Under the pieces are notes generated by a model that ran no database searches, had not been told where the DNA came from, and worked only from the letters and a program-made list of their open reading frames with translations. The position numbers and the translations under genes were made by a program. A stretch of DNA of 20,158 nt from assembly GCA_027596195.1 (NCBI GenBank), contig JADGJG010000431.1:1-20158 (forward strand), written 5' to 3'. Shown here piece by piece: positions 9,301-18,911 of this stretch (position 1 is its first letter; the number at the start of each line of letters is the position of its first letter). Origin of the DNA: Podochytrium sp. JEL0797. Its lineage: Eukaryota > Chytridiomycota > Chytridiomycetes > Chytridiales > Chytriomycetaceae.

Positions 9301-11444
9301 GACCGAGTCGAACGCCACCTTGCGTCATCACAATAACGTCATCACGCGCAAAGTCACTGCTTTGGAAGCTAAGTTGAAGGCATGCGAAGATGAGAATGGG
9401 CCGTTGAGGGGTGTGTGCATGGTCCTTTTTTGAATGTACCCCTTGCTTGATACTCACTCGTAATATCTCTGTTCAGAACAAAACTCGACCTACCTTGCCG
9501 AGGTTGACGCGCTGAAGGGACAAGTGCACACTCTGGAATCCGAGAACGCAAAGCTGATGGGCCGAGCGAATGAGATTCTTGGGAAATACAACGTGAGTGC
9601 ATCATCGCGTGACGCATGTATGTTTTATTTATTGATTACGGCACCGACAAACAGCGCGTCGACCCTGCCGAGCACCAATCGTTGAAGGATCAAATCACGG
9701 AACTGACGGACAAGCTGGCAAAGTCGGAAGCCGAGGCTAAGCAGGCGACCGACAAGCTCGCCGACATGTCTCGTACTTCGGAAGGTCGGGCGGCGGCTGT
9801 CAAGTCGGAGTTGGAAGCCCTGCGTGCTTCGTTGCAAGCGTCCAAGACTGAGGTGGCCAAGTTGAAGGACGACCTTGCTGAAACATCCAAGTCGAGTGAC
9901 GTGAGTCGATTTCTTTGCGGCGCATTTCACGTGTATTTATTTATCCAATGCTTTTGGTTGAGCAGCTGGTTCCGCTGCTGAGAACCGAAATCGAAGCTCT
10001 GAGGGAACGAGTCAAGAACAAGGTGACGGAGGCGAACAAGATGATTGTGACCAAGAATACCAAGATTTCGGAGCTCAACGAGGAGAAGAGGGTGTTGGAA
10101 GAGTCGAATTCCGTTTTGACGAAATTGTCGGAAACTTTTGAGACGCAAAAGGTGTGTTGTCCGCTCGCGCGTTTACTTTCATATGGGTTTTGAATTTTCT
10201 CTGACTCCTTTTTTTGGTAGTTGGAGTGGCAGGTCACGAATCAGGTGCTCGAAAAGATCAACGCGGATTTGTCGTTGAAGATGGAGGGACTGGAAGAAGC
10301 ATCTGCGAAGGCAGTCGCCGCCTCAGCGAGCCAGCCAATCCTCGCTCAGAAGAAACCTGTGCAACTGCAACCCACACCTCAACAACCAGCAGCCATTCCC
10401 CCATCACCGTCCCCGTCGTCCAAGAGACCGCGCGAGGAAGACGTCACTTTGTCAATGATGCCGCCACCCGCCATTTCTGCCGCATCGTCCCAGTCCGCGA
10501 TGCCAATGGAAGACGAGTCTGTCGCAAAGAAGCTTCGTGTCGGTGGATCAGCTGCCGCAAGCCCAAATGTCGGTGATTCGGGACCATCTGCCCCCGCCGC
10601 TGCAGCGCCTGCCCCGAGTATTCCTGCACAACCAGTCAAAATCCAGCGTATTCCAGTTACAGTGACACCGATGGCGTCTTTTTCGTCTCCAGCCGCCCAA
10701 GGGTTGACACACGCCTTGCCATCAACACCCGCTCCCGTTGTTGCGGATACGACGGCGGCCGCGACTACGGCTGCCAGCGATGTGACGCGCAAGACGAATC
10801 TGAACGCTCTCTTGCAAAAGAAAATGGCCAACCTGAAGAAGGAAGATTCTTCTTCTGCACCGTCGAGCCCGGCGTTTTCTGGATCTACTTCTTTGGCGGT
10901 GGCGACTCCCGAGCCTATACCAGGTAATTTCCTGCTTGTACGGATATTTTTGAGGTGCAAATTCGCTAAATTTTTTACTCTTAGTTGCTGCAGTCGTATC
11001 AACTGCTCAGGCGGTCCCCGCTGCGGCAGCTGCTGGAACCCCGACTCCTGCTGGTATGTGTCGATATTTGGGAATTTTTTTGTTGTGCCATTCTAACCCT
11101 AGTTGCTGTTCACAGTCTCGGTGTTTGGCGGGGCGTCGGCTTTCCCCGGAACCACTTTGCTCGGAAAAGGCACAGTCCGTATCAGACCCCCTGGTGAACA
11201 TACCCACGCTGTTGTATCGCCCATCTCTGCTCCCGTGAGACCGAGTCGCGGCCGCCCACTCCAGCCATACCAAGCGCGGCCCCCGATCCAACAAATTCAA
11301 TACCACCAAGGAGCCCAAACGCCTGGGGCCGTTCGTCCCCTGCGCAGACCCTCGCGCGGTGGAGGGTCCGTCGGAAACAGTCCTGCGGGACATTTGCAAC
11401 ATGGTCGAGGTGGGTTGGGAAGGGGGCAGCCCAAGCAAGGATGA
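3354..11444 (+). CDS. TPR: TPR/MLP-type nuclear pore basket nucleoporin, about 2,156 aa, 26 exons
   Basis: TPR (Mlp1/Mlp2 in yeast) is the coiled-coil scaffold of the nuclear pore basket, acting in mRNA export surveillance, SUMO-protease tethering and checkpoint anchoring. Modelled exons: 3354-4179, 4230-4396, 4427-4559, 4611-4772, 4847-5208, 5282-5584, 5644-5715, 5779-5883, 5943-6117, 6171-6757, 6815-6953, 7018-7393, 7465-7570, 7650-7855, 7935-8106, 8175-8348, 8416-8589, 8659-8759, 8827-9115, 9218-9410, 9477-9592, 9655-9900, 9966-10151, 10221-10923, 10985-11053, 11116-11444. The total is divisible by three. Family landmarks occur in order: ESDKRNLS; NATWLHAELARKTDE; VSPAAQAASAL before a YLEYIRL segment; NITELQAQNQQL; SEFDEYRR; LIRHLRRDKDNLS; LRHHNNVITRKVTALE; and GKYNRVDPAEHQSLKDQI. 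A low-complexity Ser/Pro/Ala tail carries KRPREED and KKLR motifs and ends Arg/Gly-rich. The first about 200 residues are acidic, with VIILSDDD at residues 7-14. An in-frame upstream ATG at 3189 is possible. The exon 2/3 junction is doubtful; the rest is well supported. Confidence 0.9.
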
Positions 11445-11473
11445 AAAGGGGATTTTCGCATTGGATGTGTCGA

Positions 11474-11479
11474 AATAAA
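11474..11479 (+). terminator. Poly(A) signal of the TPR gene (AATAAA)
   Basis: AATAAA occurs 30 nt after the stop codon at 11442-11444 and is followed by a T-rich stretch (TTGTTTTCGCATATTTATT). It is the first such hexamer downstream of the coding sequence. Confidence 0.55.
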
Positions 11480-11857
11480 TTTGCAATTGTTTTCGCATAT
11501 TTATTCCATCAGGTTTTTAATCGCAGCGTTGACAACTATGCGAAAGGTGGTGTATCGATGCTTCTATCCAAGAGCATGATGCTGATGCATGGCGAGGACT
11601 CGGACGGACGTCTCTGAGGCGGCGGCGTATGGAATACCTGCAACGCATTCATTTATATGCCTGTTTTTGAGGCCTCCCATGCAGTGTGACTTTTACAGCT
11701 CACTCAGCCAGGCGTGGGATCAGTTTGTAAGCTGTGTTGGTGGCACTTGAAATGCCCTTGCACAGCTTGACTGATATTGGGAGTGGATGAGTGCGCCAGA
11801 GACCAAAAACAATCTCTTTCGGGCGCGTTTCTCCTGCTTTGAACGCACCGAATTAAT

Positions 11858-12007
11858 CCGATTTGAAAATGGGTTCAATCGGACAATCACAATTGATGTC
11901 AATGAAGTCAATTGTCGTTATAGCAGGGGTGGGGGTGGTTCTGAAAGGAGAATGTGATTTTATTGCTTGGCGAGATAGCCATTATTGGCAGAAATTTGAA
12001 TGCCAAT
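11858..12007. repeat. Cluster of three short inverted repeats
   Basis: Three potential hairpins lie within 150 bp. The first is CCGATT at 11858-11863 with AATCGG at 11877-11882, extendable by three pairs past a bulge. The second is CAATTGA at 11890-11896 with TCAATTG at 11908-11914. The third is ATTGGCA at 11984-11990 with TGCCAAT at 12001-12007. Arms are perfect and loops are 10 to 13 nt. They could shape 3' ends or belong to a small non-coding RNA, but short repeats like these also arise by chance in AT-rich sequence. Confidence 0.4.
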
Positions 12008-12373
12008 TTTGATTCGCTGGGGTGGCGGCGGATCAGAGCCTGATTTGCATGTTAACCTAAAGTTAAAGATGACGAGAATAAAGAATTTACCCAGAATTTA
12101 CCCATTCTCTGCAGTCAAATGTAACCAATTTTTTTGCAGAAATCATTTCCCCGAAGGTGATATCGACACCAAACTGTTTGGCGAGACGTCGGAAGGACGA
12201 ACACTTCTTTCGATATTGAAACTTGAAGACAACAGGAGACAGTCGAGTCGGCAAATGTGTCATTCTTTGTTTCAAGGGGCAAGTTGCGCCACCCTAACAT
12301 TTGGTGGAAGGGCATGGAAGCACACGTGGGTGACACAGAGAGTGACACTCAACAGAAAAAGACGCTTGCACTA

Positions 12374-12379
12374 TTTATT
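12374..12379 (-). terminator. Candidate poly(A) signal of FANCM (AATAAA on minus strand)
   Basis: On the minus strand AATAAA occurs 4 nt after the FANCM stop codon at 12386-12384 and precedes a T-rich stretch (GTCTTTTTCTGTTG). It is very close to the stop, like the short spacing seen at FBP in this window. Confidence 0.5.
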
Positions 12380-12383
12380 AACT

Positions 12384-15300
12384 TTACAAAGTAATCCCCA
12401 TTGCCGCATTGGAGTCAAATTGGCGTTGAACATGTTCAGCGATTAGCTTGGCTCGAGGCTTCGTGAGACTCTTTGGTAATCGTTTGAGGAGCTGATCTGA
12501 GCCACTGGAGGTGTATGTTTGAATTTTGTGCGTGAGTGATTACCCGAAAATAAAACGCGTTTTCTCTTGACTCACCATTTCAAAAACTCGGCCAAACTGG
12601 CAAACTTTCCATACTCAATGATTTCAATGCAAGTGGCATCGCTGATTCCAGGAATCGACATCAGAAACACCATGATCCCAGAGTCTTTTGCCGGAAGGTT
12701 GACGGGGACGTTGATTTTGAGGCCTTGGCGGGCTTCGTTTTGTGCTAGGTCGTGAATGATTTTGGCGCTGTCGTCTGTCGAGAATGCAAAGCCTTTTAGA
12801 TTATTTCCAAGAATAAGGGAAGCGGGTTTTTTACCGCGCGATTGGCTAAAGAGGATTTTGGTTTTGTGTCGAAGCAAGCTCGCAATGATTCCTTCAAACT
12901 GATTCCGCTGTTGACTGTTCGAGAGAAAAGGAAACATAAGTTACCAACCAGATCCACATTCGAGAGAGATAGAGAGAGTTTCCACTTACACCGTCTCGGG
13001 CCCACTCATTTCAAGTTCCACCAACAAAAAACTCACCGCGTACATTTTCCCCAACACATCGAGTTGATCGTAAATCCGCCTGCTCTGAACACTCTGCACA
13101 AGATCTGTCCTCGACTTTCGTTCAACAGCAACGCGATTCGACAACACATAATCTCCCGCCGCCAACTGCCGAAACTCGACGCGACATTTGAACTTGGACC
13201 GCAACAGGCTTCCAATCCCAGCCCGGTTTTCGCGGTTGTCCACGAGAATGCAGAGTCGATCGTCTTGGTTGTGTTTGGCGAGCTGTTCAACGTGTCGGTT
13301 TTCTTGGCCAGGATCCACATAGAGGAGCTCTTTGGTGTTTTGAGACAGGTTCGCGACTTTGTGGAGAGCCGGGGAGGGTCCGTCCATGTCGAATGAGCTT
13401 TGGAGCGCAGAACTCGGGAGATCCGCCACGATTCGCGAAATGGGAGTCACGTCCAATCTGTCGATGGGTGCAAGATTGGGTTTTCGGTGTTGCGGAGTAG
13501 ACGCTGGAATCCGAGGAGCCGGCAAGGGAGGTGGTGGAGCGGGAGGAGCAACAGCGGACTGCCTCGACGAATCCTTCATCTCCTTGTTCAACGAGGATGA
13601 CGCAGATGGCTTGTGAAACGGCTTCTTGTCCGCAACCGGTCGACGCTTCGCAGGTCGAATGTCGGGACTCGACTCGATAAACTCGACCACATCGTCATCG
13701 ACAACGAAATCCGCGAGCTCGGGATCATCGTAAAACTCGACCGCATCAGCCCCGGCATCCGCTTGCGTCGCAAACCCTTCCCATTCCTCGCGAGGTCTCG
13801 ACTTGCGCGACTCTTCAATCTTGCGGTACTTGTTGAGCATGGCATCGTAGAGCTTGTTCTCGGTCGTGTTCCCGCCGCGAGGACTGATGAACGACTTGTG
13901 GTACATGGAGATGCCAGGGCTTTCAGCAGCCGACGCCGCACCACCTCCACCACTCGGAGACGAACACACATCGTGACTGTAACTGTCGTCGTTGATGAAC
14001 CCAGACAAATCCGCGTCCCAATTCTCCCTCCCTTCGCTCTCATCGCCGCTGTCGGGATCGTTTTCAGACAACTCCACCTCCTCGTCAAAAAAGTGCTGCA
14101 CGTTGCTGATGCGCACCTTCTTGCGCGACTTTCCCCGCGCTTCCACGTTGCGAGGGTCCACTGCGCCCGAAGGGAACGACGATTTGGGGAGAATCACAGG
14201 CTCGCTTCCTCGCGGTTTGGGCGCTTTTCGCGGCTTCTTTTGAAGCCGCTGGCGAACAACTTTGATGGCCATGGGGGTGGGGATTCCAACATCCGAGGAT
14301 GGTTCAGCAAACCCATCATCCTCCATTCCGTCAAGCAGATCACCGGCATCCTCATCGAATCCACCTCCCTCCTCCTCCTCTTCATCAAACATGCCACTCA
14401 AATTCGGATCCCGCTTCTGCTCCAAACCGCGCTTCCGCCTCAACTTCCCCACCCGCGTGCCCTCAAACACATCATCATCATCATCATCGTCCTCCTCCTC
14501 TTGAACCGCAACACGTCGCTGCCGAACCTGCGGCCGCCTCGCAAACGGCATCTGACTCTCCATCGGGGACGAAAACGCATTCGGCAACTGCGGCAACGGC
14601 GTGCGACTCGTGACCATCTTTCGCTTCGGCACAATCGGTGACGAGAAATCATCCGCCATCGACTTCATGCTGGATCGACTCGCACTATTCTCCACTTCAC
14701 CACTTTTCCGCCGACCGCTGCTGTTGCTGTTACTATACAGGTTGCGCAACTTGGGTCCAGCACTCGTTCCCTCCACAGATGACAACCCCAAACCGCCACC
14801 ACCACCCCCTGCCGCCGCTGCGACCCTCTCCGCCTCCACAATCGCACTCACATCAATCTCCCCCCAATCCATATCATCATCATCAAACTCATCAACACCT
14901 CCCCCAGTCATATCCATCCCATCGAAATCAGCCGCCGGCAGTTCCATCACGCCAGGTAAATCACTCCCTCCCACAACCTCAACCTCATCACGTGCATGAG
15001 ACTCGGAATCACGAGACGCCAAGAACCCAAAGTCAGGCCACGTGTAAAACTCAGCCGGCCGCACACGCGGGCCTTTCGCCAAACAAAGCTCGTCTTGCAT
15101 CCACGCCGGGTCTGGGGCCCGGAACCGTCCCGACTCGGTCGGATGCGGCGGAACAGGAGCTGGCGACGGCGAAATCGACGCGTCGCCGTCGAGATCCCAT
15201 TTGTTGAGCGTTCGAACATGAGCAATGGGTGAATCCGGAACATCGACTGCGATTGGGAAACTGGGCGCTGGGGAAGAATTGAGCACGCGTTCGCAGGTTG

Positions 15301-18300
15301 GGGAGTAAGCTGCCGAGTAGGGCGTGGACTGTTTGGCCATGGGCGTGTCGGGGACGAGTTCGCCGTCCGTGTGGGGTTCGGGGGTTGATGCATTCCTGTG
15401 TGCGTGAATGGGTGTTTCTTTCACCATGACGTCGTCGAGAGCTTGGGGTCCAAGGATGGGTGTTTCCAAGACAGATTCGTCCGCAGCCGCAGCGATGTTG
15501 TCCACGGGCTCAACGGGGTCAGGATTGCAATATTGGTCATAATCGCCATAACCTTCGTCCATGAACGCAAACTCGTCGTCGTCGTCGTTATCGAATGCAA
15601 TCACGTTGTTGTCGGCAACCGAACGCAAGGGTGGAAGTGGCGGGAAATCGTCGTCCGGAAGAGGTGCACCCACAGCAGCAGCCACAGGTCGGATGCCCGG
15701 AGAATCGTTCCGGTAAAAGTTGGAGTCCTCGTCCGACGCGTCCTCAAAATCCTCCACCGTGCGCCTAGCCCCGAGCTTCTTCTTCTTCTTCCCCACATTC
15801 AACATCACCAAATCCGTCGAATCCATGAACTCCTCCTCATCCTCGAGATTCTCCGCAAACACGTCATCATAGTTGCTCAGCCGATGCAATTTCGGTTTCG
15901 GTCGCTTGCGTTTCGACACCACCACCTCCTCCTCCTCCTCACTCAACCCCACCACCACCACCTCATCCACCTTCCCACCCCCCAACTGCACCCCGCTCTC
16001 CCACTCGGACGCCGGCAACGCCTCAATCGCGCGCCGATCCTCCGAATCCAAACACTCCTCCATCATCTCATTATACACATCAACCCCCGTCTCCTCCTGC
16101 CCCGCCAACGTTTCCGTCAACTGCATCAACTTGACAAACCGCCGCGACAAGACCCCATTCCCAATTTCAAAAGTCGGAAGCCGAATACTCTGCCACACTG
16201 TCGCAGCAGTCAACGACGCAGCCCGAAAAGGCCTCGAATCCAATCCATCGCGTTCAAACTCGCGTTGCTGCGCGTCCGTCAAAAAAGTTCCACTTCCATG
16301 ATGAAACGAATGCCTCGGAACCACCGCAGCTGCTGCACCCTTCTTCCCCTTCCCCACTGCCGCAACCTTCCCCCCAACACTCTTCTTTTTCAAATCATAC
16401 TCGGGAATCACCAAACTCTCAATCTTCACAACAGGTTTCACATGCATCGGAAACATGGCCTTCTCCCTCGTCACCGGAAACATGGTGAGCTTGTTCCCTT
16501 GTCCCTCCATAATCGCCTTCTGTACCGTCTTGTATTTGGCCTGGGACGTGCGATGCGCGTCTTCTTCTTTGCCTTCCGAGAGGAGGAGGAGCACGCGACC
16601 CGTTCGTTTGCGGCCTGTACGGCCCATTCGTTGGAGCATGCGGATCGGGGAGTTTTGGGCGTCGTAGCAGACAATGAGGTCCACGTCGCCAATATCGAGT
16701 CCTTCTTCGCCGATGCAGGTGGCCACAAGGACGTTGTATCCGCCTTGTTGGAATTTTTCAATCAACTGGGGGGGGGTGATCAAACAGAGTTGTCGAAAGT
16801 TTAGAACCCAAAGCCCCCCAGAAAAGGAACCAGAACCGCGAATTACCTCCAACTGCTCCTTCTGCGTACACCCCTTCGCGCCTCCCTTCTTGCCACCCCC
16901 ACTCTGCCCCACAAAACTCATCACTTTCACCAACGGCTCGTGCTTCTTCAATTCATCCCGAATCTCATGCACACTTTCGCGGAAATTCGAAAACACCATC
17001 ACGCGCGTTTGCCAATCGCAATTCCCCGCCGCCACCGCGGCCGCGTGGGCCGTGAAATGGGCCACCACGTTGTCCACGAGCTGTTTGAGTTTCGGGTGCG
17101 ATGGGGTCGTGTCGTCGTTGACGTATTGTCGCGTGGTGGTGAGCATGCGTTGGTAGGCGGCGGATTGGATGAGGTGGAGGCGGGGTTGTGATTTTTTGGA
17201 GGTTGGGTTCAAGGTTTCGGCAGTGTAGGCTTCGATTTCGGTGAGGAACATGCGGAGGCCGAGGTGCATGAGCTTTTTTGGTTATGTCGTCAGGGGTGAG
17301 AATATCGCCAAAGAGTGAGGTATTACAAAAACACTCACATGGATATGCGATTCGCACAATCCCATACAAATAGAGAGATCCGAAAGCACGGTATAATTGG
17401 GCGCGTTCCCCATTCTCTGCATATAATTCGTTTTGGCCTGCATGATCGAATACCGCGACGCGCTCCGAGGATCCTGCATAAACACGCCGGCCTGTTGCAA
17501 CCGCTTGATCGAGTCATCGATGGCCGCGAGAAATAGTTTCGAAACGGTTTGGATTTCGGGGGAAGGCGGCAGAATTTGAACGTCGAGGATGCGCTCGTGG
17601 GTATAGGGTTTGATGTCGAGAGAGTCTTCGGTACGGATTTCGATTTTGGAGATTTGGAGGTGGTTGATGACGTTCTGGGGGGGAGTTTTGGTTCAAAAAC
17701 GCATCGAGGGGGGGGGGGGGGGATTCCACATACCTGGACAATCTTGGCGTCCGCACCCGGAGTCGCCGTCAAAGCCAACACACGAAACGTGGCATCCTCA
17801 TCCGTCAAGATTCGCACCACTTCGCAATACGCGTGCTTCCCCGAAGCGCGATGGGCTTCATCAATCACGAGCAGGACAACCTTGTCCGCGGGACACACGC
17901 CACTATTGAGATCGTTCTGCATGACCTGCGGGGTCAGAAAAAAGACGCGTTTTTCGGCCCAACTGCGACGCCTGTTTTCGACTTTGGCCTGGCCCGTCAT
18001 TTCGTCCGTGTCTTCCTGCGGGATGCCCGTGATTTTGTAGCAGGCTTCGATTTGCTGGGCCACGAGGGGTTTGGTGGGGGCCATAAAGACAATCTTTCCC
18101 TCAGGGAACCAGCGATAGAAGTTGAACTGTGCAAGAATGATCAGTCTCGTGGGACACATAAGGATCGGTTCAACGGACCATCACTACGGCGGCAATAAAA
18201 GTCTTTCCGAGACCTGTGGGCAGTGCAACGAGGGTGTTTTGGAACATGGATGCGTTGATGATGTTGAACTGGTATTCTCTGTTTGGCTTGTTGGCGGGAT

Positions 18301-18774
18301 ACAGCCAGTGTCTGAGGTTTTCGCGATGCAGTGCGTGAGAGTGGTTCACGAGGGAGCGCAGATCAGTGCTCGTGTTGTTGAGCACGGCTTCGTGCATTGC
18401 GCTGGACTCTGCGGCAAAGGCGAGTGGGCGTTGCTGCTGCTGCTGCTGCTGTTGTTGGATGGGCTTCTTTTTCGGGGCAGCGCGTGCGGCAGCCAGCGGC
18501 TGTGCGGCGTGCGGCGAGGGCATCACTGGCGCGGATTGCTGCATCGAAGGACGCTGCGGCGGCGGCGCCACGCCAAAAGCCTGGAACAGCGTCTGCTGCT
18601 TCGTCTGCGGCGCTGCTTGCGGAAGCTGCTGCTGCTGCTGCTGCTGCTGCCCGCGAAGACTCTCGTCAAGCGCTCGCGCCATTTCCTACGCAACCAGTTT
18701 AGCTGTGCAAGGCACACTACAAACGTTGGTTGCCTCACCAGCTCGTCGAACCCGTCGTCCGAAAAATCGGACAT
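12384..18774 (-). CDS. FANCM: FANCM/Hef-type DNA helicase with intact-looking ERCC4 nuclease domain, about 1,977 aa, 8 exons
   Basis: FANCM (Mph1 in yeast, Hef in archaea) is a DNA-dependent translocase that remodels replication forks and D-loops; in animals it anchors the Fanconi anaemia core complex. Exons on the minus strand are 18774-18739, 18685-18179, 18126-17734, 17674-17339, 17272-16847, 16765-12990, 12914-12576 and 12504-12384. Joined they keep frame to TAA. Domains: polyglutamine-rich N-terminus (tracts at residues 25-32 and 89-97); Walker A PTGLGKT at 168-174; DEAH at 270-273; TATPG at 301-305; the FANCM helical insert (residues about 313-424); motif VI QRMGRTGR at 611-618; a WQSIRLP...RRFVKLMQL block resembling the MHF-binding segment; a disordered acidic region of about 950 residues; an ERCC4 nuclease domain with D1742, GDY (D1771) and VERKS..D (E1781, K1783, D1787); and tandem HhH with IPGIS near 1912-1916. 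Yeast Mph1 lacks the nuclease, and the vertebrate copy is degenerate at these residues. The length resembles human FANCM (about 2,050 aa). Identity is very strong; nuclease activity is inference. Confidence 0.95.
12990..13260 (-). other. ERCC4/XPF-type nuclease domain segment of FANCM
   Basis: This part of exon 6 reads LCILVDNRENRAG, RQLAAGDYVLSNRVAVERKS and RTDLVQSVQSRRIYDQL. It matches the ERCC4 pattern in which Asp, Glu-Arg-Lys and a further Asp form the metal-dependent active site (GDYxxxxxxxVERKxxxD). None of these key positions is substituted. The domain continues over the splice junction into exon 7 (12914 downward, QQRNQFEGIIASLL). Confidence 0.85.
14471..14491 (-). repeat. Aspartate-coding trinucleotide tract in FANCM
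   Basis: Six ATC units and a GTC on the plus strand read as a run of seven Asp codons on the minus strand, within EEEDDDDDDDVFEG. It sits in the long disordered acidic linker of FANCM and is probably replication-slippage sequence tolerated in a linker. Confidence 0.8.
17708..17722. repeat. 15-base G run inside a FANCM intron
   Basis: A run of 15 G on plus (C on the sense strand) lies in the intron between exons 3 and 4 of FANCM (17675-17733), near its donor. Shorter G or C runs occur in other introns of the window: C11 at 5900-5910, G9 at 6779-6787 and G9 at 16768-16776. The last of these forms the polypyrimidine tract before an acceptor. Confidence 0.9.
18431..18457 (-). repeat. CAA/CAG polyglutamine repeat, 9 codons (FANCM N-terminus)
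   Basis: On the sense strand this is CAA CAA followed by six CAG and a CAA, coding residues 89-97 of FANCM. Mixed CAA and CAG codons suggest partial stabilisation of the repeat. It lies in the unstructured N-terminus before the helicase domain. Confidence 0.85.
18626..18649 (-). repeat. Pure (CAG)8 polyglutamine repeat (FANCM N-terminus)
   Basis: Eight uninterrupted CAG codons encode Gln 25-32 of FANCM. Pure CAG repeats are prone to length change, so this tract could vary between strains. Glutamine runs are common in fungal disordered regions, so a specific function need not be assumed. Confidence 0.85.
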
Positions 18775-18911
18775 GTTTTTTGTTTTGTTTCAATAATGTC
18801 TCATGGGAATCTTGAAAACTTTCCTACTCCCATTCCAACTTGCGCGTACAGCAGACAAAATCAAGAATGTGTCGCCAAAGAGAATGAGATCCGCGCTCCC
18901 TGTTCCAATTT

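Larger units (their letters stand above)
11445..12383. other. Convergent intergenic region without a recognisable gene
   Basis: This stretch of about 940 bp separates the 3' ends of the TPR and FANCM genes. Open frames here (for example 12000-12446 on plus) are short, show no recognisable motif and overlap the FANCM last exon or its 3' flank, so I read them as chance. I found no tRNA, rRNA or transposon signature. The region holds three short perfect inverted repeats between 11858 and 12007 and an 11-bp tandem duplication (GAATTTACCCA twice) at 12083-12104. Base composition is more AT-rich than the flanking coding sequence. Confidence 0.6.

Noticed and set aside
3354..11444. Myosin, kinesin or SMC-type coiled-coil protein
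   Set aside because: There is no motor or ATPase head. Ordered landmarks (VSPAAQAASAL, NITELQAQNQQL, the RVDPAEHQSLK block, KRPREED tail) fit TPR/MLP.
11840..11900. tRNA-like sequence (GGTTCAATC resembling a B box)
   Set aside because: No matching A box, no acceptor stem and no cloverleaf could be drawn; the bases belong to a simple inverted repeat.
12000..12446. 148-codon plus-strand frame in the convergent intergenic region
   Set aside because: No recognisable motif, and its 3' part overlaps the well-supported last exon of FANCM on the other strand.
14262..15207. Long plus-strand frames opposite the FANCM linker
   Set aside because: Their Ser/Pro/His-rich composition is the mirror of the Asp, Glu and Gly codons of the FANCM acidic linker; they are shadows.
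12986..17269. A single uninterrupted 1,427-codon gene
   Set aside because: It lacks the Walker A and DEAH motifs found in upstream exons, contains a 27-codon segment flanked by GT and AG that breaks a conserved helicase block, and ends inside a donor site. It is a fusion of two exons and a stop-free intron.
12384..18774. XPF/ERCC4 itself rather than FANCM
   Set aside because: The helicase lobe keeps intact Walker A and DEAH motifs and the FANCM-specific block FYRWFPEGKIVFMAPTKPL. XPF has a degenerate helicase domain.
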